A DNA stretch of 7,267 nucleotides, from contig DIYV01000067.1 of the NCBI GenBank assembly GCA_002429165.1, positions 27,968 to 35,234 of the forward strand. The letters run 5' to 3'. The translations under genes were made by a program, and so were the position numbers. This stretch comes from Gallionella sp. UBA6045 (lineage in GTDB: Bacteria; Pseudomonadota; Gammaproteobacteria; Burkholderiales; Gallionellaceae). This document shows positions 6,206 through 7,267 of the stretch, piece by piece (the first letter of the stretch is position 1; each line of letters starts with the position of its first letter). Under the pieces are notes generated by a model. It was not told the origin of the DNA and made no database searches. It saw only the letters and a program-made list of their open reading frames with translations.

Positions 6206-7267
6206 ATGAGCAGCACGATACTTTCCTCACTCCCCAGCCACAGCCAGTTGCGCCGCCTGGTCGCGCTGCGCAGCATTGCGGTCGCCGCGCAACTCATCAC
6301 GCTGGCCGTAGTCTGGAAAATCATGGAACTGGAACTGGACTGGCAGCCGATGCTGCTGACGATCGCAACGCTCGCTGCCATCAACCTGTTCAGCTGGCTG
6401 CGCCTGGGTGGAACCAAAGGTTCCGGGCTTCCTGCGGCGTCCCCCTTGCGGGGGCTGCGCCTGCGCAACAACAGCATCGTTTCCAACCCGGAGCTGTTTG
6501 CGCAATTGTGCGTGGACGTGGCCGCCCTGAGCATCCTGCTGTACTACAGCGGCGGCTCGACCAACCCGTTCATCTCGCTGTACCTGCTGCCGCTGGTGAT
6601 CACCGCCGCGACATTGCCGCCGCGCTATACCTGGGGCATGGCCGCATTGACCACGCTCTGCTACACCCTCCTGATGAAATACTATGTGCCGTTGCCCATG
6701 CTGCACGGTCGATCCGCCGCCGCGAGTGCCATGCATGACATGAACAATATGAATCACGATATGGCCGGGATGAGTGGCATGGCCGAGGAAAATATCTTCA
6801 ACCTGCACGTTCTGGGCATGTGGCTGGGATTCGTCCTGAGCGCTGCCATCATCGCCTGGTTTGTGGTGCGGATGGCGCAGGCGGTGCGCCAGCGCGACGA
6901 GACACTGGCGCGGGTGCGCGAAGAAATACTGCGCAACGAACGTATCGTGGCGCTCGGCACACAGGCCGCAGGGGCGGCGCACGAGATGGGCACGCCACTG
7001 TCCACGATGGCGGTGGTGATCGGCGAGTTGCAGCATGATGCCCCAGCCGGTCAGCCCGAGTTGCGCGACAGCCTGACCATCCTTGACGAACAGGTGCGCG
7101 GCTGCAAACGCATCCTCGACAAGATCATGGCGAATGCGCAGGACATCGGCGCGGTCTCGCCGCAAGCGGTTAATGAGTTGATGGCCGAGCTGCTGGACGA
7201 ATGGCAACTGCTGCGCCCCACCGCGCAGTACAACTACTCCTCCCATGACAAGGGGAGGCCGGGAGGG
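6206..7267 (+). CDS. regB: RegB/PrrB-type membrane redox sensor histidine kinase, C-terminus cut by window
   Basis: 354 codons are open to the right edge; the ATP-binding domain lies beyond it. Six membrane segments fall near residues 18-40, 47-65, 97-115, 123-137, 140-162 and 199-222, as in RegB/PrrB. The quinone-site motif GGSTNPF (116-122) lies in the third periplasmic-side turn. The phosphoacceptor is H259 in AAGAAHEMGTPLSTMAV. C300 in EQVRGCKRIL corresponds to the conserved redox-active cysteine of RegB. The family's partner is a RegA-type regulator controlling oxidases and energy metabolism, probably encoded downstream. Unusual features are a Met/His-rich periplasmic loop (M176-M192), a Pro/Gly-rich stretch in the first cytoplasmic loop (about 68-90), and a palindromic SSHDKGRPGG stretch (345-354). 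The ATG at 6206 gives the expected family N-terminus. In-frame ATGs at 6161 and 6164, behind GGGAA (6150-6154), are alternatives adding 14-15 residues. Confidence 0.92.
   Translation, partial: MSSTILSSLPSHSQLRRLVALRSIAVAAQLITLAVVWKIMELELDWQPMLLTIATLAAINLFSWLRLGGTKGSGLPAASPLRGLRLRNNSIVSNPELFAQLCVDVAALSILLYYSGGSTNPFISLYLLPLVITAATLPPRYTWGMAALTTLCYTLLMKYYVPLPMLHGRSAAASAMHDMNNMNHDMAGMSGMAEENIFNLHVLGMWLGFVLSAAIIAWFVVRMAQAVRQRDETLARVREEILRNERIVALGTQAAGAAHEMGTPLSTMAVVIGELQHDAPAGQPELRDSLTILDEQVRGCKRILDKIMANAQDIGAVSPQAVNELMAELLDEWQLLRPTAQYNYSSHDKGRPGG
6410..6454. repeat. Two adjacent short inverted repeats inside the kinase gene
   Basis: GGAACC-AAA-GGTTCC (6410-6424) is followed by CCCCC-TTGC-GGGGG (6441-6454). 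Both are perfect hairpins in a region encoding Gly/Pro/Ser-rich sequence in the cytoplasmic loop between membrane segments 2 and 3, a loop I recall as shorter in relatives. They look like an in-frame remnant of a small palindromic element, but chance in GC-rich DNA is possible. Confidence 0.35.
7239..7267. repeat. Palindromic GGGAGG-type repeat in the kinase gene at the right edge
   Basis: CCTCCC (7239-7244) and GGGAGG (7253-7258) form an inverted repeat with an 8-nt loop, and GGGAGG recurs directly at 7261-7266. This pattern resembles the small interspersed CCTCCC...AAGGGGAGG palindromes found between genes in many proteobacteria. Here it is translated in frame as SSHDKGRPGG within the kinase catalytic region. 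The element may continue past the window. Confidence 0.4.

Noticed and set aside
6148..6738. 196-codon plus-strand open frame starting upstream of the kinase
   Set aside because: Wrong frame relative to the kinase, with no recognisable domain.
6227..7246. 339-codon open frame on the minus strand
   Set aside because: Antisense to the RegB-type kinase, whose motifs prove the plus-strand frame. The His/Gln/Arg-rich product is a shadow.

Overview
This is a stretch of ordinary bacterial chromosome, GC-rich, tightly packed and free of insertion sequences, phage genes or CRISPR arrays. Protein sequence flavour (GlnRS, Lnt, a RegB-type kinase) and gene density point to a betaproteobacterium. My guess is the Nitrosomonadales/Gallionellaceae side, but no taxon-specific marker proves this.

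Left part (1-3582): the 5' end of a secreted TPR-type protein runs leftward out of the window (1-197, minus). It is divergent from glnS (390-2054, plus), encoding glutaminyl-tRNA synthetase. glnS converges on lnt (2032-3582, minus), the apolipoprotein N-acyltransferase of the inner membrane, and the two genes overlap tail to tail by 23 bp. These are housekeeping genes with intact catalytic motifs.

Middle (3583-5457): a divergent promoter region separates lnt from a probable two-gene operon. Its first gene (3750-4772) encodes an exported, probably outer-membrane beta-barrel protein whose only cysteines form a CAACGC cluster at the predicted mature N-terminus. Its second gene (4801-5307) encodes a periplasmic TlpA/ResA-type thioredoxin with a WCPPC active site. 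The operon ends at a strong bidirectional hairpin terminator (5405-5434).

Right part (5458-7267): a periplasmic PCu(A)C copper chaperone (5458-5952, minus) is divergent from a RegB/PrrB-type redox sensor kinase (6206 to the right edge, plus, truncated by the window). The kinase has the quinone-site motif GGSTNPF, the RegB-type H-box and the conserved redox cysteine. It also has a Met/His-rich periplasmic loop that looks like a copper-binding motif. A near-perfect RegA/PrrA/RegR-type palindrome (6155-6171) lies just upstream of the kinase, in the region shared with the copper chaperone gene.

Taken together, 3750-7267 looks like a periplasmic thiol/copper/respiratory-redox neighbourhood. A thioredoxin that could keep cysteines reduced, a Cys-cluster barrel protein, a Cu(I) chaperone of the kind used in CuA-oxidase assembly, and a quinone/thiol-sensing kinase sit together. 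The functional linkage is inferred from neighbourhood and motifs. The individual family assignments are strong, except for the barrel protein.
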